From positions 18,556,365 to 18,620,364 of the forward strand of contig OZ034971.1 of assembly GCA_964030785.1 (NCBI GenBank): DNA of 64,000 bases, in the 5' to 3' direction. The DNA comes from Siderastrea siderea. Lineage: Eukaryota > Cnidaria > Anthozoa > Scleractinia > Rhizangiidae. The position numbers and the translations under genes were made by a program. Every line of letters begins with the position of its first letter. Position 1 is the first letter of the stretch. The notes under the pieces were generated by a model. That model did no database searches, was not told the origin of the DNA, and was given only the letters and a program-made list of their open reading frames with translations. Shown one piece after another: positions 23,497 through 34,654 of the stretch.

Positions 23497-26400
23497 ATCT
23501 ATCTGGCAAGCCATTTGCATGTCACTGAATAAGAATGGTCTCTTTTGTTCATAAAACATTAATACACAAGTAAATAACTGGCTGGATATTCTAAAATTTC
23601 TCAATCAACATTACCTTCTGTAAAATCAAAGTGAACCAGTTTTGGGGTGAATTTTTATCAACTTACCGATATTGTGTTTTTGCATTCCTTCTACCATGAA
23701 TGACTGGGAATTATTAATTTAGGATAACCTTTATTGACGTGTCACTTTTTGGTCATATAAGAAATAATGTACATGTGTCAACTTCAGATTTTACTTCCAA
23801 TTCAATTTCTGGTGGTCTGCAATAGCAGTACTGTCAAGTTCTATTAGTTGAAACTGTTATTTAAACATACTTTAGCGTGCATGGTTGCTGAAGGAAAGTA
23901 ATTATGTGGGGGCTCTTTGCATGGATTTCCTGTCTGGATGAATAACCCTACTTTATTTATGTTTTATTTATTTATTTATTTATTTATTTTGTTATTTGCT
24001 AAATACTGTACATACAAGATGGTCACCCACCAACTGTTTCAGTTTTGTAACTAAATGGTGGCTACATGTATACATAAAGGACAAGACAAGCATTTTAACC
24101 CTTTTTGGGTGAGAAATCTAATAAACTAGCCAGTCCACCCACTCTTTCATGTAGAGCTGGCCCTTCAAAGACCTTTGCAAGTCACTGAGTAGGTGTTTCT
24201 AGTTACAGTTCACCAATCAACTTCTGTTATGTTACAGTACTTTTTTGCCTCAAATTTTGTTAGTGGCTGAGAATATATACTATACACATGTACATGTATA
24301 TACGGGTCCATTCAGTGACTATTTAGCTTGTTAAGCATACAATAGTATTTTTCACTGTTTAAAAATACACCATTTATTAGGAGCTGCATGTACGTAATGA
24401 TAAGAGCATGCAAAAGGTGTGCCTGTAGATGCCATACCAAAGGCACTTGCTACTCCTATTCCTCTGAGAGGAACTGTACAATATGGTTGCAGTTTTTTGG
24501 TTATTTCCCTTGGTATTTAATTTATGTTTATTTTACTTTGTATTTTTTTTCCAGGTGCATTTGTTAAAAACTGACAACAGTACTTCCAAATCTAACAGGG
24601 AATCCTTGGCAGCAAAGCAGATAAGAAATACCACAACATTTGCAGTTCAGGGCCTATTTAGATAGTCTGAGTTTTGCTTATGCTGCTGGTCTGGCATATC
24701 ATTGGAAATATTGTAACGAGTTCACTTCATTTATCATTGCCTCTGGCTATGATTGTCGTGAGGTTTTAACACATTTCAAAATCCTCCAGCATTTTTTATG
24801 CCATGCACGACAGACATAAGAAAGTTTTAGCTTTTATTTGCATGGAACAACTTGCATTGTAGGCTGTTCATTAGCATGTCTAAATTGGCCCTTTATATGC
24901 ACAGTGTAGTTTTGTTACTTTTTCAATTAGACCTGAAACTGAACAGAACAGAACAGAGGCATTAGTTTAAACATGGAGCAATCCTGTAGGGTGAGACACT
25001 TTTGCTTGGATCACTTGTTACATGTCCACATTAAGTCACATTAGCAGTTCAGACATATTTGTAAGATTTTTTCATGATGAAACTCAAATCAAAATAAGTT
25101 TAAAATGTTCGTTTAGCCATGGAATTTTGCCACAAAAAGTTATAAATGATTAAAAGAATCAAGAGGCAAAAAAACCAGGCTCAAAAGAAAACTGGGGCTA
25201 TGAAGGAAAGAATGTAATAATTAAAATTAAGTTCAGCTAGCATGATGAAGGTGGCAACCAGCATAATGAGACGTCAAAATAAACCAAATTGAAGTCAACA
25301 TGTACACACAATGTACGTTGTTCTCTTTCCACATTTTTTTGTGGAAACAGCTTTCTATTTTGCATGTAATGGTTAATACATGTATTGAATGAGATCAAGT
25401 AACTGAAACTACAGCCCACCGAAGTTATACCTTTACAGATTCCTTTCATTTTTGCGTTGTAGGTGAAGTGACAAAAATGAATAGGTATGAGAAAAATCAT
25501 TTTTCCAGTCTAAAACTTCAGTTTATTACATGATGATGTAAGATACTGTATCAACCAGTGGCAAATTGACTGTTTTACATAACTTGATAATTTTTCATAT
25601 CTTTTGGCAAAAAACAAAAAACTCTAAGCACAAAAAAATACTTTTAAGTTAAGTTACATTGTAATGTATATAAGAGATTTTTGGGAGCATGTCTTTTTAA
25701 TTTGTTTTTGACAAATGCTATCAAAATTGGATTGAAATATAATATGTACTTGTAATATCAAAGTACATACACTGTAATCACTACACAAGAGCTTGCTTTG
25801 CAGTTGTGCGTGAGTGGCAATTGTGCATGTGTTTTTAAATTCTAAGTGAGCAGCTCCTAAACCAATTTGATTAAATTCAGCCAAAGTTGTAATATAGTTT
25901 TCCAGCAATACCATGTCCGCAAATTTGAATTTTCCTTCTATTTGAAAGGTTTAGCTTTTTTTCCAGAGGTACATGTAGTGCCTTTTATCTCTCAGCCTTA
26001 CATTGTGAATTTTTAATTTTATTTGAAAGTTTTAGCTTATTTTCTTAAGGTACAAGTAGTACTTTTTATCTCTAATCCATACTGACACATGGAACTTTAG
26101 CAGCTTACAAACAAAAACAGATGCAAAAAATCTGAATCGCGGTTTGTGAGACCACTGCATAAAGAATCAAATCCAGTGGCAATTGGATGATGTACAGGAG
26201 AATTCATATTTTTTGAAAGAAATTAAATTTTTAACCCTTTACTAGAATTGTTAAGCTTTAATCAATGGTTTGTACAAGTGTTTGTCAAAACAATGGACGT
26301 TACAGTAGCCTGTATGCAGACGGTCCTATGGAGTGGCTGATGACTTAATAGTCTAGCAATGGAAACATTTTTGGTTCCTCTGCTGAATTTGATTTGCAGT

Positions 26401-26939
26401 CGTAAAAGCTCTGGCTGATCAGTATGATTTTGCAAATGTATCAAGTTCTGTAAAGTATCTTAATCAACATCTTCAGACGACAGTGCAATGCAACACTTTA
26501 GTTTTAACTGTATTTTTCTTTTGCTAGGCTCATCAGTAGAGACTAAAATATTTCAGTCAACCAAAGTAAAATTTTGCAAAGTACAGTGTGTGTACCTGTA
26601 AATGTGTCGAATGTCACAACCATTTTTAATCCGTAGGCTGTCACTTGTCAAGCTGAAAAGTCATAAGCCAACTTAGAGTTCAGTTAATGTTTATAGGGTT
26701 GCTCCACGTTTAAAATCGATTTGGTATTAGAAAGTTTTGTTAAGATATACATTGTATAATCATTATTCACTGTACGTTGTTGGTTTTGGTGGTATGGCAA
26801 TTGTAGTGCATGTTTATATTTTGTACCCTGGCCATTTGAATTTCCATAGAATATGTATTAGAAATTGCACTACCGTTTGCAATAAAAATTATCATTGAGG
26901 CACATAAGAATTGCTTGGAACGTTTGTCAAACACTGTTA
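23497..26939. other. gene-free interior of the 13.5-kb element
   Basis: AT-rich DNA with a (TTTA)n patch at about 23,950-23,990 and scattered ACATGTA strings. No open frame with a domain, RNA gene or long inverted repeat was recognised. Confidence 0.5.
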
Positions 26940-27460
26940 ACCAAAAGCCTGGAAAGCCCAGGGAAACCTGGGCTTCTAGGTTTTTGAATTCTTAGAACAT
27001 TGGGCTTGAGGCTTTTCAAGTACTGTGATGTTTTCCAACCACACTAACCAGGCTTTTCAGGTGCATATGATATGTTCGAACCAGACTTTCTGGAAAACCC
27101 TGGTAAAACCAGACAAACAAGGTTTTTGAGGTTTTGTTTTTGAACCAGACGTACCAAGAAAGCCTGGTTAAACCAGGCTAACCATCCTTTTCAGGTAATT
27201 TTTTCGAACCAGACTCGCCATAAAAGCCTGGTTAAACCAGACTAACCTGACTTTTCAGGTTATAATTTTTGTCCCTAAACCGGCCTAATAATACCAGGCC
27301 TCTGTGGTACAATACAACCAGGCTCACCCTAAAAGCCTGGTAAAACCAGCCTTACCAGACTTTTTACCAGACTTGTTTTCTTCACAAAAGCCTGGTAAGT
27401 CTGGCTGAACCAGACTTGACCAGGCTTACCAGACTTTTTACCAGGCTCTTGGTGCAAGGG
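26940..27460. repeat. right subterminal CCTGGT/ACCAGG array
   Basis: Repeated AAGCCTGGTTAAACCAGGCT-type motifs in both orientations up to the right tip of the 13.5-kb element. The sequence is diverged from the left array but built from the same hexamers, with AGACTTACC/AAGTCTGG variants between. Confidence 0.85.
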
Positions 27461-27720
27461 AGGTGTTTAACGATTTTAACATGTACTTCGGATATGAACT
27501 GAATTAAGGGATGAAGTAGTATTTTAAGTAGTTCAGTTCATATCCGTAGTACACGTTAAAATCGCTTAACACTTTATCATCACAGAGAAAGTTGTAGTAA
27601 TGGTATTTCACTATTTAATTAACTCAGTTCATATACGTTGTATACGTTAAAATCGTTAAGCCCTTTACCTTCGCAGAGAGAGTTGTAGTATTAGTAGCAG
27701 TAGTACATATAGTAGAGAGG
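27461..27720. repeat. right part of the split foldback element
   Basis: GTGTTTAACGATTTTAAC and ATATGAACTGAATTAA continue the unit interrupted at 13,920. They are followed by two further inverted units with TTCAGTTCATATCCGTAGTACACG and a short TAGTAG tail. Confidence 0.8.
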
Positions 27721-27935
27721 AGAAGCTAGCCTAAATGTACCCGATCACGATGTCAATTTAAGCAAAAAGTTGGTTTTTGCAAGTACTGTGAACTAGACAA
27801 TAGCTTTCAAAGAGTGTTATTGAAAGAGTGTATTACATAATTGATAAGTCCCTCAAAAATTTCCTGTTGAGTTATGCTGTCCGTGATTTAACTCACAACC
27901 TCGAGATTCCAACAAACAGCGTGTACCCTTTTTTT

Positions 27936-28196
27936 TTACATGAATTTGAGCTCAGCCCTTTTCTTCAAAGAGTCTGCCTTTCTTCCCTCTTGAAATTTGA
28001 ATTCGGAATCTCTCAAGATGGCAGTCCACTGTCCAACTCCGTGTTTATCTATCCCTTCTTTCAGAAATTTGTCCTCGTCGGTCGTAAATTTTAAGATCCG
28101 ACGATGGCTCCGTTGAATGCGCAAGGGTGTAGTTGAGAAGACAACCTTTTTGGGGGGCATGATTGTTGTTTCTGCAGTGTTTGAAACTTTAAACAC
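27936..28196 (-). CDS. Myb-domain-only remnant of the recombinase
   Basis: An 86-codon open frame that keeps the last about 75 residues of the copy 1 recombinase almost unchanged, including the basic patch RIQRSHRR and the Myb/SANT helices (TTDEDKFLKEGIDKHG, GQWTAIL). The deletion has placed a new upstream ATG in frame. If expressed it would be a DNA-binding protein without the catalytic domain, that is, a potential competitor for element sites. It could equally be an untranscribed remnant. Confidence 0.5.
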   Translation of the reverse strand: MFKVSNTAETTIMPPKKVVFSTTPLRIQRSHRRILKFTTDEDKFLKEGIDKHGVGQWTAILRDSEFKFQEGRKADSLKKRAELKFM

Positions 28197-28282
28197 TACA
28201 CCAAACGTTTTGCCAATTAAAAAGCGATAAAACCATAGATGGCAAGAAAAGAAGAATGTTTCTGTTGAACAAGATGTACAAA

Positions 28283-28820
28283 GGAACTGTCATTTCTTAA
28301 TAGGAACCATTTTACATAAATAGGAAGTAATGGTTAGGAACAAACTGTTCCACGTGCCAATAAAAAGGAAAATTTCATTCAAAGCGGAACCATTAATGGG
28401 AACAATTGTTACTCAAATGAATAAAAAGGAACCAATTTTCAAAGCAGGAACAATGATAAAAAGGAACAAATGTTCCCTTACAAGTAAAGGAACATAAGTA
28501 ATTGGGAACTAAAGTTCCTCATGTCAGCATAAAGGAACAGCCACTCTAAAAGGGAACGCATTAATAGGAACAATTGTTCCTCAAGCGAAAATGATAAAAG
28601 AGGAACAATACCATTGGGAACACTTGTTCCTAAGCCACTCCTTTAGGAACAAAAGTTCCTTTTAATGTTAAAAATTTCGAACGAAAGGTTCTTTTTAGCT
28701 CTAAATGAACACTTTGTTCCTATTTTTCACAACAATTTGTTCCTTTTTATGCTAAAAGGACCATTCCAAAGAGGAATAATCATCCCTTAATGGGAACGTT
28801 CCCAAAGCAAAAATGGGAAC
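28283..28820. repeat. GGAAC/GTTCC half-site array (copy 2)
   Basis: It has the same arrangement as the array at 11,481-12,035, with point changes and small indels. The palindromic pairs GGAACAATTGTTCC and GGAACGTTCC are retained. About 25 half-sites remain. Confidence 0.85.
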
Positions 28821-28985
28821 AGTGCACAAAAATAAAAGTAAACTAAAAAGCCACTTAAAGGATGAAGAAAACATGCCAAAGCATCTTATGAATCTCTATA
28901 CTGAACAGATACAACGGCCAAAATTTGATCGATAAAATCATTGTTGAACATGTTCAAATGTTGAAGTAAAAATTTTGGGAAACGT

Positions 28986-29880
28986 AGAAGAAAGATCTGG
29001 AAAACGTAGAAAACGTAGAAGAAAGATCTGGGTGAGTGATTATGGGCGGATCTTAGCTGGTGAATCATGTTAAACAAGAAAGCCAATTGGGCATTTTAAC
29101 CGGCCATTCTGACCCTCCCCACCCCTAGGTTTCACAAATGTTAGCGCGCTCCTCTATTTATACGAACCGGCGTGACGAAAAATGTGATTGTGTGACACAA
29201 TATTTTGACTATCGTGTTACTGGATGACGTAATGTTTAAACTCTGATGACTCAGCTTATCTTTCTTATCGCTTTTATTTGTGCTGAAAAACGCAAATTCA
29301 CTCAAACGTTGAATGTCGATATAAATTCGTCCACAACTGAGAATGCTCACACAGGGACGACGAAGTATTTACTGTTGTGCCTAGACCTTAAATGCAAACA
29401 GTGAACATAGCAGTAGAATCAAAATATAACGCTTGATAAACACGAGCTCGAGCAGATCGTCAGAGCATGGTGTACGGCAAGGCATATCTCATGACGTGAT
29501 GTTCAAATTCGGTTTGCTAACCCAGGAATCCCCTTGCAAAAGTAAACAAGCGAGCGGGGACGAAAGTCGCCCACGTCTTTGAAAGCTAACGCACCTGTCG
29601 AGCCGCAATCGATTTCGCGCTCACTCGCGTGTTTTTCTTTTCCTTCACTATCTCTGAAAGAGAGAATGCTCGTAGCCTTTAGCGAACACCACACGCAAAC
29701 CACACAAATCTGTCGATAATATTCAGATATTTTCGTTCTTTCAATGCAAAAAGACTCGTAACACCTACCTTATTAATTAATCTCCTTATTAATAACGATT
29801 CCTTTGTATCAACTTCTCGCCTCAAATAAACACTCCTCTCTCTCCGTTCACAAGAACTATCATGTACTGATGGTGCAATC
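28986..29880. other. gene-free spacer
   Basis: No gene is supported. A short direct repeat GAAAACGTAGAA/AAGATCTGG lies at 28,978-29,031 next to the end of copy 2. The rest is mixed-composition DNA with small domain-free open frames. Confidence 0.45.
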
Positions 29881-29956
29881 CACTAATATTGCATCATCAT
29901 ACTAGTACCAATTCCTTCTCTTCCTAGCCCACGCCGGCAAAACGCAACTGTCCTTT

Positions 29957-30514
29957 TTGTCCGCTGCGAAATACAAGTTAGCCAATCACAAACCTTACAA
30001 TCCACTTCGCAAACCACCCCCCCCCCCCCATAAAACGCCAAGAAAGACGAAAGACGCCCTTGAACCAACTAAACAAGACGGTGTCGTCTATAAAATTTCA
30101 TGTGAGTGCGACAAAGTATACATCAGGGAAACAGGGAGAGCGATGCAAGACAGGATAAAAGAACACGACAGAGATACACGGCGTGCTCGTATGCAAACCT
30201 CCACAGTTTTGGAGCACGCTAACGAAACGGGGCATCTTCCTATTTGGAAAGACACGATCTGGTACGCACGTAGGGTCAAAGAGGCTATCCATATAAAACT
30301 TCACCATAATAACATCAATAGATACAGTGGAATCGAAATTCCTGAAGCTTGGATACCTACGATCAGAAAGCACAACAGCCGACCAACCACAAAGCGGACC
30401 TGTGAGGGAACAACATCTAATAGTCGGAATAATAATGAGGATCGAAATGCACCAATAGCAGCGAACCATCACGCCACAAATAGCGACACGTTAACAATCG
30501 ACCTCTTCGCCTGA
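29957..30514 (+). CDS. GIY-YIG endonuclease domain of a Penelope-like element (partial)
   Basis: A 185-codon fragment. The nuclease domain spans about residues 42-120: GVVYKISCECDKVYI at its start and a conserved RIKEHDRD helix, with TVLEHANETGH downstream. The ending IHIKLHHNNINRYSGIEIP and the Ser/Asn-rich tail are typical of animal Penelope-like polyproteins. The second half of the signature reads YIR instead of YIG, so the usual Gly is lost and activity is doubtful. A run of prolines near residue 20 comes from a C homopolymer. No start codon of its own is expected; the Met at 29,957 is simply the first available. Confidence 0.72.
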   Translation: MSAAKYKLANHKPYNPLRKPPPPPHKTPRKTKDALEPTKQDGVVYKISCECDKVYIRETGRAMQDRIKEHDRDTRRARMQTSTVLEHANETGHLPIWKDTIWYARRVKEAIHIKLHHNNINRYSGIEIPEAWIPTIRKHNSRPTTKRTCEGTTSNSRNNNEDRNAPIAANHHATNSDTLTIDLFA

Positions 30515-30545
30515 TGAAGACTAGCAGTATTGCAGTCGAAACGTC
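30511..30545 (+). ncRNA. hammerhead-like motif at the Penelope element 3' end
   Basis: CTGATGA (30,511-30,517) and GAAAC (30,538-30,542) flank a hairpin: GACT/AGTC (30,519-30,522 with 30,534-30,537) extended by GCA/TGC over a GTAT loop. This is the order of a hammerhead core with stem II, and Penelope-like elements are known to carry such ribozymes. One extra A separates the core from stem II, and a good stem III with cleavage site is not evident, so it may be inactive or coincidental. It overlaps the ORF stop codon. Confidence 0.35.
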
Positions 30546-30645
30546 ACGATCAACAAGTCAAAGGGATTCCATCGTGAGACAAACGAATAAACGTTCATCT
30601 TACCTATCTTACACCACGATGAACAATAAACACATCTTTAATGAT

Positions 30646-31050
30646 ATTTAAGAGTTTGTATGCAAATGCTACAAAACGTCTCAAATTGCCACAAATCAGA
30701 AAAAGGTCGAAATAAAAATAGTTTGCCTTATTTCATTGTTGTATTCGGGTCATTATTTGAGGGCTTCCTGGGCTGGTTTGAAGCGATTCGCTTATTTTGG
30801 TGGAATTTATCGAACCTCAAGTGAGGTGCAGTGTGAAACTGTTTCCTGCCTTTAATTAATTCTTAACATTCAGCAAACATGAAAAATAAAAAGCTCAATT
30901 TCTCGCCCAAAAAGCGGCTTCAAACCAGCCTAGGAAGCCCTCAAATAATGACCTATACAACAATGAAATAAGGCAAATTATTTTTATTTCGACTTCTTTC
31001 TGATTTGTGGCAATTTGAGACGTTTTGTAGCATCATACAAACTCTTAAAT
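30646..31050. repeat. 405-bp palindromic (foldback) element
   Basis: ATTTAAGAGTTTGTATG at the left is mirrored by CATACAAACTCTTAAAT ending at 31,050. Inner arm blocks such as GAAATAAAAATA, CATTATTTGAGGGCTTCC and GGCTGGTTTGAAGC are mirrored too. The centre near 30,850 is AT-rich. Non-coding. Confidence 0.88.
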
Positions 31051-33270
31051 GTTGCCGATGTCATTATTATGCATAGCGTGAAAAAAAAAACAGTCTAATT
31101 TATGCGCAGCTCTCAACGTTAGCTTGGGTTACATGTGGTGTCACAGCATTAGTCAAAATATTGCTTCAAATAGCCACTGTTTTGGTCACACAGATTCACG
31201 TGCTGGGTCTCCTTGGAATTTTAAGAGAGTGTACGCGAGGGTCCAGCGAATAAAGGGCGGGCAGAGCTATCCACCGCCTGTAAATTCTAATTAATTTCAA
31301 TTTGGCAGTATGTCAATGAGAATGTACATGTTTTGTAGGAAGCAACAGGGTGAGTAGATCCGGGTAGGCTGTTTAATTCTACACTGATCGAAGTGTTTGC
31401 TGATGGTTATAACTTCGGGCATATTGTGACAGGCGGGACATAAGCAAGACAGGCTGTAGATTTTCATTGCATTTGCTCGTTCTAGATGCATTTGCAGCCC
31501 TTCCAGGAGTATATTTCAAGTTTTTAGGGAACTACTACCCCATGCATGCTTGCTTGCTGTTAAAGAGAAAACTCGGCTTCTTAGTCTAACTGCTGATTAC
31601 AGCGCCAGTCCAATCTGTGCCATACACGTAACGCCCAAATCAGTCACTGGATCGTTGATCATGGTGAAGCGCGATCTCCATTTCGCTTTTCAATTCATGG
31701 AGACTTTTCTTGAAACTTACACAATAACGTCGACACGTTTCAAATTTTTTCCCTCAACTTAATTTTACGGTAAACTACGACCTGATTAATGAATTCCCAA
31801 GGGAACCAACCAGTTACTTTTAAATTAAATAAGTTGACACATGCTTCAATAAGTGACCTTGAGTGGATCTTTTTTGTTGCTTTTTTTCTCATTATTTTTA
31901 CTTAATTTGAAAACATTCGAGACAAAAAAAAATAGTTTAGCAAGTCTCTGGTCTTGTCAAAACATTGCCACGTTCTAGCAGAGTTTGCTTTGGTCATATT
32001 CAAAATACGGCAGCGAGAAAAAAAAGCGGAGTTCCCAAGTAGTTCATCGTATTGACTGCAGGCCGAATTTTACAGTTGGTGTGCTACACTCTCCAGTACA
32101 TTTTTGTATGGACATCTCGGCCTTAGTCAAATCGTCTCAGAACATGACGTTGCCATTTTTGCTATTTATTCATCCTTAACCAGATCATGCGATATGGCCT
32201 TTGATGCCACGTCTCTATTGTATTATTTGGAATATGCATCGTAGGTGACTGCCGTGGAAGAGTTTTTCTCGACATTACCGCCTTATGCTACACATATGCA
32301 CGCGTAGGATGAGATGTGAAGAATCAAGTAATGGTGCTTTCAAGAATGATTTTATTGTCACCGCTAAGCAAATCATTGCTTGAAATCTAATTGCTCGAAG
32401 ACATGAGCGACGAAATGCCCTCATTTGGCTCGCAGCTGAGTTTTAATGAGCAAGATCATCGACCGCAAAAACGAACAAGTCTTTACACGCCTCTGTTGGC
32501 TATAGTCACTGTTTCTCGCTTGTTACGGTTAAAGAGCTGTGCAGCTTCATTCGTTTCTTTTTCACTACTTCCGATCCAGGACAGGTCAGAATAGAAAAAT
32601 GTTCCTAAGGTGGTGCCATACATTTATTACCGATGCCATGGCGCGCGCGTGTTGTCTTATCAAAGGTAATGTTCTCGTTCATATTTAGCGCAGCCAGCGC
32701 GCGAGCGCGTCAGCGGAGCTCCATTGCTAAGGAAATTTGGTAACCTATCAAACCAAGAAATTTTGGTAGTGACGTAGTAGACACGTGACCGTCCGTCCGT
32801 ACGTACGTACGTCCGTCCGTCCGCACCACAGGGTTACCAATACACTTCATACACTGGATATCCCATGTGTTTTTGGCGTGAAATCGCATGTTGACCCGCG
32901 TTGTAGCAAAACAAGCAAAGACAACAAAAGTCAAAAACAAATTTGTTAATGGAAAAAAAGTTCAAAAGAATACTCAGTTGTCTTTTTGGTGGAAGGGGAA
33001 AAGTTCAATTTAGGCGAAAAAAATTAGGCGATAAGGTTCGGTTCTGTTCGAACTCGGTCGGCACACTGCTTGAGTTCGCAGCTTTTTGCAGCGATTTCGA
33101 CGCCAAATATAGCAGAGCTAGTGCTTTTTGGTTTTTTTCTGTCCACAACCATGGTTTTTACGGCGTTCCGAACACATTTTGCCAGGAAAAACACCAGCAT
33201 TTTCATGCTGATAGGCAGCTTGCCACGAAGAAAGAAATAAGTATTAAAATTAACGTGGAAAATGTCGATA
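31051..33270. other. gene-free stretch with a CCGT repeat
   Basis: No gene is supported. A tetranucleotide patch of CCGT/ACGT units lies at 32,787-32,822, inside a GC-richer segment (32,640-32,830) containing GCGCGCGAGCGCG. Short open frames have no domains. Confidence 0.45.
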
Positions 33271-33281
33271 AACGTTCATGG

Positions 33282-33345
33282 CCAAGTGGAAAAAAATCTG
33301 GCTTCATACGCCGACGACCCGGGTTCGGCTCTCAGCGAGGATACG
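33282..33345 (+). repeat. tRNA-derived SINE-like fragment
   Basis: TGGCCAAGTGG resembles a tRNA A box (class II tRNA type) and CCGGGTTCGGCTCTC about 40 bp later resembles a B box with the T loop. No cloverleaf can be closed, so this is at best an RNA polymerase III-type relic. Confidence 0.35.
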
Positions 33346-33832
33346 AATTTTTTTCTTTTGTTTTTGTAGCTACCATTGCGCACGTTGTGCGGAACTAATA
33401 TTACGTCACAAATTTGTTTCACGTGATTAACCATGAGCGTCGTCTTGGCTTTGATTAGCCATCAGAGATGTTGTTTTGATTCCTAACTTTGTTGGACGTT
33501 TGAACCAAACGAAACAGTCGGTTAGGGTCATATTTGCAAAATTTACCTGCTTTGTTTCCTTTGTTTACTAGTTCATGTTTATATTTCTAGAAAACCTGGA
33601 CTATCTGATCTTGAACTTGAACTGGATTTATCGTAATGTGTGTGGATGGTAATGTGGATATGCATATCGATGTTTTGTATTAAAAGTTCCGAGTTTTCGA
33701 CGTTTATTTTATCAGATTTACTGCGTAGCACTTGGGCTGCGTAACAGTTTTCGACTAGTTCGTCTTAATATTGGAAATTTGGTGGATTTTGTGGAACGCG
33801 AATGGCGAATCGATTTGTTGTGTTTACGGAAT

Positions 33833-34411
33833 ATGTCAGATGAGCAACCTTCGCCACTGGAAGCGAATCGAATTTTTGATACCGCAGTTTATGGTACGAG
33901 CGACGAAATTGAAATGGAAGAAAGGAGAAGCACAAGAGATAGACAAGCTAGTGTTATGCGAGATAGAGAAGGCCACTTAAACGAAAACAAGCTTGCTCTT
34001 CAAAATTCACGCGCCGGCCATATTGGAAATTTGACCAACGTTCATAATGAAATTGTTCACCTCACGGAAAGCGGTGCAAGTCCTGAAGATGTGTCGAAGG
34101 ACTGTGCGAGATTTGATGAAACTTGGCGTAAATTTGTGGACGCTCACGAAAGTTATTTGAAGTTATTGGATCCTCCTACGGACGCCCTTGTTTTGGAAAA
34201 GCCACAGAAGACGTAGGATGAACAGCTGCAACGAAAGCTCAATCTCGACTTCAGGGTGCGATTATGGTACAAGGACAGAGAACACGAACGAGGAGATAAT
34301 TATAGTGAGTTTTCGCGCGGAACGCAAAGGAGCAGACGTAGTGGAATTTCCACATCGAATTCAAGATTGTCGACAGTGTCTAGAAAAGGGGAGAGTAGTA
34401 ATTCCGGTAGT
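33833..34411 (+). pseudogene. gag-like ORF of a retroelement, cut by Polinton 1
   Basis: The open frame begins MSDEQPSP, runs to an in-frame TAG at 34,214, then stays open to 34,411. It is charged and helical, with a VHLTESGAS...WRKFVDAHESYLKLL segment (about residues 85-118) of the kind seen at the N terminus of cnidarian retroelement or gag-like proteins; I recognise the pattern but not a named family. The frame runs into the palindrome at 34,394, so the original C terminus is lost. The stop could be a mutation or a read-through stop as in some gag genes. No LTR was identified. Confidence 0.4.
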
Positions 34412-34580
34412 TAACAAATACCACCTGATTGTCAGAGGTTTATTTTCGAATTTTAAAGCTCCCACTATAACAATAACAAGCTCCCTTTGCTCGCTTGTTA
34501 TTGTTATAGTGGGAGCTTTAAAATTTGAAAATAAACCTCTGACAATCAGGAAGTATTTGTTAACTACCGGAATTACTACT
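34394..34580. repeat. 187-bp palindrome at the start of Polinton 1
   Basis: The left arm AGTAGTAATTCCGGTAGTTA... and the right arm ...TAACTACCGGAATTACTACT are near-perfect complements about 87 bp long, separated by a short CTCCCTTTGCTCG loop. AGT-type tips fit Polinton termini, and Polinton 2 also begins AGTAGTAAAG. The six bases either side (GGGGAG, TAACCG) do not match, so it is not a free-standing solo element with a target duplication. I read it as a hairpin-type terminus of Polinton 1. Confidence 0.8.
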
Positions 34581-34654
34581 TAACCGAAAAAAAACCACCC
34601 AGCAAAAATTTTTTTTAATTAAAGAAATACATATCTCATTATATCCAAGTTGTA

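Larger units (their letters stand above)
13921..27460. mobile_element. 13.5-kb inverted-terminal-repeat element, apparently non-coding
   Basis: The left end CCCTTGTACCAAGAGCCTGG at 13,921 and the right end, reverse complement of CCCTTGCACCAAGAGCCTGG, at 27,460 match over about 25 bp with one mismatch. Both are followed inward by hundreds of bases of CCTGGTT/AACCAGG motifs. The flanks (left ...CTCTATGATGACAAA, right AGGTGTTTAACGATTTTAAC...) together reconstitute the foldback sequence seen intact near 13,490 and 12,781, so the element was inserted there. Any target duplication is no longer than 2-3 bp. No open frame over about 110 codons and no transposase motif was recognised inside, so it is probably non-autonomous or badly decayed. 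Smaller inverted-repeat elements are nested in it. Confidence 0.78.
27808..28985. mobile_element. internally deleted copy 2 of the SF3/recombinase element
   Basis: 27,808-28,172 matches 9,262-9,643, and from about 28,173 to 28,985 it matches about 11,373-12,199, so about 1.73 kb of recombinase coding sequence is missing and the helicase gene is absent. The joint lies at CTGCAGT|GTTTGAAAC. The deleted segment does not have GT..AG ends on either strand, so it is a deletion, not a retained intron. Sequence identity to copy 1 looks high by eye. Confidence 0.82.
29880..30625 (+). mobile_element. 5'-truncated Penelope-like retroelement
   Basis: It contains the C-terminal GIY-YIG endonuclease region and 3' tail of a Penelope-like element. 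The reverse transcriptase domain is missing upstream, consistent with 5' truncation. After the stop codon a structured tail with CTGATGA...GAAAC runs on to about 30,620. The exact ends are not visible. Confidence 0.7.
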
